Of a DNA stretch of 16,121 nucleotides, positions 13,727-16,121 are shown one piece after another. The position numbers and the translations under genes were made by a program. Each line of letters opens with the position of its first letter. Position 1 is the first letter of the stretch. The stretch covers positions 1 to 16,121 of the forward strand of contig CAJMDR010000011.1 in NCBI GenBank assembly GCA_905212215.1. Direction: 5' to 3'. The stretch is from an uncultured Porphyromonadaceae bacterium. Lineage in GTDB: Bacteria; Bacteroidota; Bacteroidia; Bacteroidales; Muribaculaceae. The notes beneath the pieces are model-generated. The model saw nothing but the letters and a program-made list of their open reading frames with translations, made no database searches and had not been told where the DNA came from.

Positions 13727-15217
13727 TCAGAATTTGTAGGAGCACATCAGGCGTAGGGCCATGGTTGAGGAGAGGACATGGGGGAAGTCACGGTAGTGTG
13801 TCGAACGTACGTAGTTGGAGAACTCTGCCGAAGCATAGAGGTGTTTATGCAACTGGTAGTCGAAACGGGCTGTTGTGACGTTGAAGAAAGCGGTTGAATG
13901 ATCGCCTTGCACATTCAGTTTACGGTAATCGCTTGTCTCCGGATGGACTCCATAGCGGTAACCGACCCAGGAAAATAACCTGTAATATTCATTTGAGACA
14001 GAGAGTGACCATTTCTTTCCGTGCACAAAGTTCATGCCGGCTTTCACCGAGAATCCAGATGCCCAATTATAATTTCGTTCGTCAGCACGGTAATGGTCCG
14101 ACAGCACTGAACCTAAAATTACACCATTGACATGGGCGAAAGCATCGAAGCGGATTTTGCGGTTAGGACGGTCACGGAAAAGGAAACCTACGCCTACTGA
14201 AGCTGGAATGCCAAGTTTAAAGGGCACTTTGTCCAGCGATTTTATTGTATCGGAGTCATAGAAGTCGAAATGTTGATAGAGACCAACAGATGCCCAGCTC
14301 TTACGCTTTTCAAGAAACTCTCGGGCAAGAAGTCGTCCTTGAATACTGAGGCGGTTGAGCATCGGTTGCCCTTTTATTACCTGTAATTCACCACGTACCG
14401 TGAAATAGTCGTATGGTTTGGTGGATTTCACTTCAAAGCGGTCGCCATATTCCAAATCAATTTGCAGACAGCCTCCGTAGCCCATGTGTTTCATACGTCC
14501 CTGGAAGGCCATCATCTTGTATCCTGCCGATAGCCTCATGCCCAATAATGGAGTGCCGAAGATGCGTCCCGGAGTCGAGCGACGTCGCCATGCCTGACCG
14601 GTAAAGATACGGTTAAGGCCACGTATAGGTGATATAATGAAACAGGCCAATTCCCTTTCAAAACGCTCATGACCGTGAGTGCGGTCATCGAGAACGGCAT
14701 CAGAAGCGCGGAAAAGGACTTCGCCTATGGCTGTGCCGCCTATAGGAGTGGCGATAATGTCATTGGTGGAAGGATATTCCCGTTCCATAAACAGTTCCCA
14801 CATGGCCGAGCCTCCAATGGCATAGAGCGATGAACCCCAGAAACTGAAACCGTTGCTGCGCCCTGCGTTGAAATAGAGGTTGCCGTTATAGGGATGGAGG
14901 AATGTGTTGGTGCCAAGCTTGTCATTGTCCCATTTGAAACCTACACGGAAATTTTCCTTGATGGTATGAAGGTTGATGTAAGCAAAGTCACCTTTCTGGA
15001 TAAATCGGTCAAAAGACCATAATGCCATGTTGAATCCGAAGACTTCACCTGTGGCACGCCAGAAATGCTTATGGCTGTATTCCTCCAGGTCTGTGGAATC
15101 CGGAGCAATGTATTTTACCGCAGAGTGCTTGATGGCTATTTGCGAGCTGGCTGATCCACACGCTAACAATGCAAGCAGTACGCTTAAGGCGATCCATGTC
15201 TGGGAAAATCTACTCAT
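13727..15217 (-). CDS. DUF3943-type outer-membrane protein
   Basis: A 496-residue exported protein. Residues 1-25 form a signal peptide (MSRFSQTWIALSVLLALLAC, cleavage near ASS-Q). LLAC at 17-20 could also be read as a lipobox, but the beta-rich body and the terminal Phe (LMCSYKF) favour an outer-membrane barrel. The N-terminal mature part matches what I know of DUF3943: WDND (96-99), FLHPYNGNLYFNAGRSNGF (106-124), SAMWELFMEREYPSTND (137-153) and TPIGGTAIGE (157-166). The C-terminal half consists of alternating strands (DYFTVRGELQV, KIRFDAFAHVNG, FNVTTARFDYQL). The family function is unknown. It starts 4 bp after the DUF4250 stop, so the two are co-transcribed. A shared hairpin at 13592-13634 lies downstream. 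Confidence 0.85.
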   Translation of the reverse strand: MSRFSQTWIALSVLLALLACGSASSQIAIKHSAVKYIAPDSTDLEEYSHKHFWRATGEVFGFNMALWSFDRFIQKGDFAYINLHTIKENFRVGFKWDNDKLGTNTFLHPYNGNLYFNAGRSNGFSFWGSSLYAIGGSAMWELFMEREYPSTNDIIATPIGGTAIGEVLFRASDAVLDDRTHGHERFERELACFIISPIRGLNRIFTGQAWRRRSTPGRIFGTPLLGMRLSAGYKMMAFQGRMKHMGYGGCLQIDLEYGDRFEVKSTKPYDYFTVRGELQVIKGQPMLNRLSIQGRLLAREFLEKRKSWASVGLYQHFDFYDSDTIKSLDKVPFKLGIPASVGVGFLFRDRPNRKIRFDAFAHVNGVILGSVLSDHYRADERNYNWASGFSVKAGMNFVHGKKWSLSVSNEYYRLFSWVGYRYGVHPETSDYRKLNVQGDHSTAFFNVTTARFDYQLHKHLYASAEFSNYVRSTHYRDFPHVLSSTMALRLMCSYKF

Positions 15218-15221
15218 TAGT

Positions 15222-15401
15222 TCAACGGAATTGATTGATTTCCGGAACGTATGTAAACCCGGCGGCAGACAGTTTTGAAATTATTTCATCCTTGTCTACG
15301 TCGAGTGTTTTGCAAAGTTCATCAGGGGTTACTGCATCATCGCGCAGATGCATGTTGATGAAACTGAGCAGCATAAAGGGGTCTTGTGGTAGATGGCTCA
15401 T
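15222..15401 (-). CDS. DUF4250 domain protein, 59 residues
   Basis: A short minus-strand gene with ATG at 15401-15399 and TGA at 15224-15222. The product begins MSHLPQDPFMLLSFINMHLR and ends YVPEINQFR. The opening LPQDPFMLLSFIN-LRD, the central DELC-x4-DVDKDEIISKL and the terminal NQFR are the hallmarks I know from DUF4250, a small cytosolic family frequent in Bacteroidetes and Firmicutes. The middle (TPDELCKTLDVDKDEIISKL) could fold as a small helix-turn-helix, but DNA binding is inference. It has no signal peptide. It is first in an operon with the DUF3943 gene, 4 bp apart. A -7 box lies about 72 bp upstream at 15473-15480. Confidence 0.88.
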   Translation of the reverse strand: MSHLPQDPFMLLSFINMHLRDDAVTPDELCKTLDVDKDEIISKLSAAGFTYVPEINQFR

Positions 15402-15472
15402 AGCATGATGCGGCTAAGTAATTGTTTATATTTTTAACAATTCAAAGCGTGGAAAAGTTACACCAGCTTTAA

Positions 15473-15480
15473 CAAAAATA
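15473..15480 (-). promoter_or_regulatory. Bacteroidetes -7 promoter box for the DUF4250-DUF3943 operon
   Basis: On the minus strand TATTTTTG is an exact TAnnTTTG box, about 72 bp before the DUF4250 ATG. No -33 TTG was found at 18-20 nt. The box lies inside the T-rich tail of the adjacent YeiH terminator, which weakens the call because such a tail can match by chance. Confidence 0.45.
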
Positions 15481-15481
15481 A

Positions 15482-15522
15482 AATTCCCGCAGTTTCATTC
15501 TCGAAAGGAAACTGCGGGAATT
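15482..15522 (-). terminator. Intrinsic terminator of the YeiH-family gene
   Basis: A perfect 15-bp stem (15482-15496 with 15508-15522, core CCCGCAGTTT/AAACTGCGGG) has an 11-nt loop. On the minus strand it is followed at once by TTTTATTTTTGTT, a good U-tract. It lies 22 bp after the stop of the gene at 15544. Confidence 0.88.
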
Positions 15523-15543
15523 ATGTTGTAGGGGAATCCTATT

Positions 15544-16121
15544 TTATGCTAGGAGCGGCACTAAGTATTTTGCTAACAGCCAACCGCCGCCTATGAGCCA
15601 TAAGTCAAGACAGAAGGCGAGTACGAAAGGCTGAGCTCCGGCTTTTTTGAACTTGTCGAAACTTGTCTCGGCACCAAGGGCTGCCATTGCCATGGTGAGC
15701 AGGAAGGTGTCGACATAGTTGATGGCGTCTATCATCACCTGAGGAAGGTGCAGGAAAGAGTTGAAGACTATCACCACGAGGAAAAGAACTGCGAACCAGG
15801 GTATTGCTATCTTGCCCTTTGCGGCTGCCTCTCCGCCATTTGCAGCGTTTTTCTTGTTACGCATGCCTACCCACACGCTGAGGATGAGCAGTACGGCCAC
15901 AAGCATCATAACCCTTATCATTTTCACTATTATGGCACCGTTTGCAACATCGGCTCCCATGGCGTTGCCGGCTCCTACTGCATGGGCTACCTCATGGAGC
16001 GTGGAGCCACTGTAGATGCCCATTTCCTGAGGGCTTAGGTTCAGCAAGCCGGCATTGTAGAGTGCCGGATAGAGGAACATGGATACGGTGCCGAAAATAA
16101 CCCCTGTGGCCACAGCTACTG
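15544..16121 (-). CDS. YeiH-family (UPF0324) putative sulfate exporter, 5' part missing
   Basis: The window holds 191 C-terminal codons; the frame stays open to the right edge, so the start lies outside. The visible part is an inner-membrane protein with about five hydrophobic helices. Signatures of the YeiH/UPF0324 family are the FGTVSMFLYPALY helix, the highly conserved GIYSGSTLHEVAHAVGAG motif, IIVKMIRVMMLVAVLL, and LTMAMAALGAETSF near the C-terminus. A charged, Ala-rich cytosolic loop (RNKKNAANGGEAAAKGK) separates the helices. Family members are annotated as putative sulfate exporters, with little biochemical support, so substrate is uncertain. The GTG at 16113 is an internal Val, not a start. 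A strong terminator follows. Confidence 0.93.
   Translation of the reverse strand, partial: VAVATGVIFGTVSMFLYPALYNAGLLNLSPQEMGIYSGSTLHEVAHAVGAGNAMGADVANGAIIVKMIRVMMLVAVLLILSVWVGMRNKKNAANGGEAAAKGKIAIPWFAVLFLVVIVFNSFLHLPQVMIDAINYVDTFLLTMAMAALGAETSFDKFKKAGAQPFVLAFCLDLWLIGGGWLLAKYLVPLLA

Noticed and set aside
1..16121. Defence island, mobile element, CRISPR array or biosynthetic cluster
   Set aside because: No transposase, integrase, toxin-antitoxin pair, restriction gene, spaced repeats or biosynthetic modules were found. dprA alone is a housekeeping gene and not evidence of a mobile region.

Overview
The window looks like an ordinary chromosomal stretch from a Gram-negative anaerobe of the order Bacteroidales, probably near the Muribaculaceae or Bacteroidaceae. 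The family-level placement is inference. The evidence is the end of an Nqr-type respiratory subunit, an LPS Kdo-8-phosphate synthase, families common in Bacteroidales (DUF4250, DUF3943, a C45-type acyltransferase, a polyphosphate kinase/exopolyphosphatase pair), and several Bacteroidetes-type -7 promoter boxes (TAnnTTTG). I see no rRNA, tRNA, CRISPR array, insertion sequence, integrase or attachment site.

Layout, left to right. Positions 1-94 hold the 3' end of nqrF. Then comes glyA (serine hydroxymethyltransferase), closed by a strong hairpin. Next on the + strand are an unlisted 53-codon ORF and a rhodanese-like lipoprotein in the same frame. A promoter-driven pair follows: an exported Ntn-hydrolase (C45/AAT type) overlapping by ATGA with a two-helix membrane protein. 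On the - strand, a hotdog acyl-CoA thioesterase and dprA form a coupled pair behind a good promoter at 5611-5639. The dprA 3' end runs 12 bp into the oncoming membrane-protein gene. About 300 bp without a gene separates that promoter from ppk1-ppx, which overlap by ATGA. Then come a nucleoside-type MFS permease and rsmE (3-nt gap), kdsA, and an exported TPR protein. A 15-bp hairpin separates this from a convergent - strand operon made of a 59-residue DUF4250 gene and a DUF3943 outer-membrane protein. The window ends inside a - strand YeiH-family (UPF0324) membrane transporter. Its terminator overlaps the promoter box of the DUF4250-DUF3943 operon.

The genes mostly serve core metabolism: one-carbon supply (GlyA), polyphosphate turnover (Ppk/Ppx), envelope LPS (KdsA), ribosome modification (RsmE), DNA uptake and recombination (DprA), plus several envelope proteins of unknown role. 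I did not find a convincing undescribed system. The least explained items are the 53-codon ORF before the rhodanese, the hydrolase/membrane-protein pair, and the DUF4250/DUF3943 operon.
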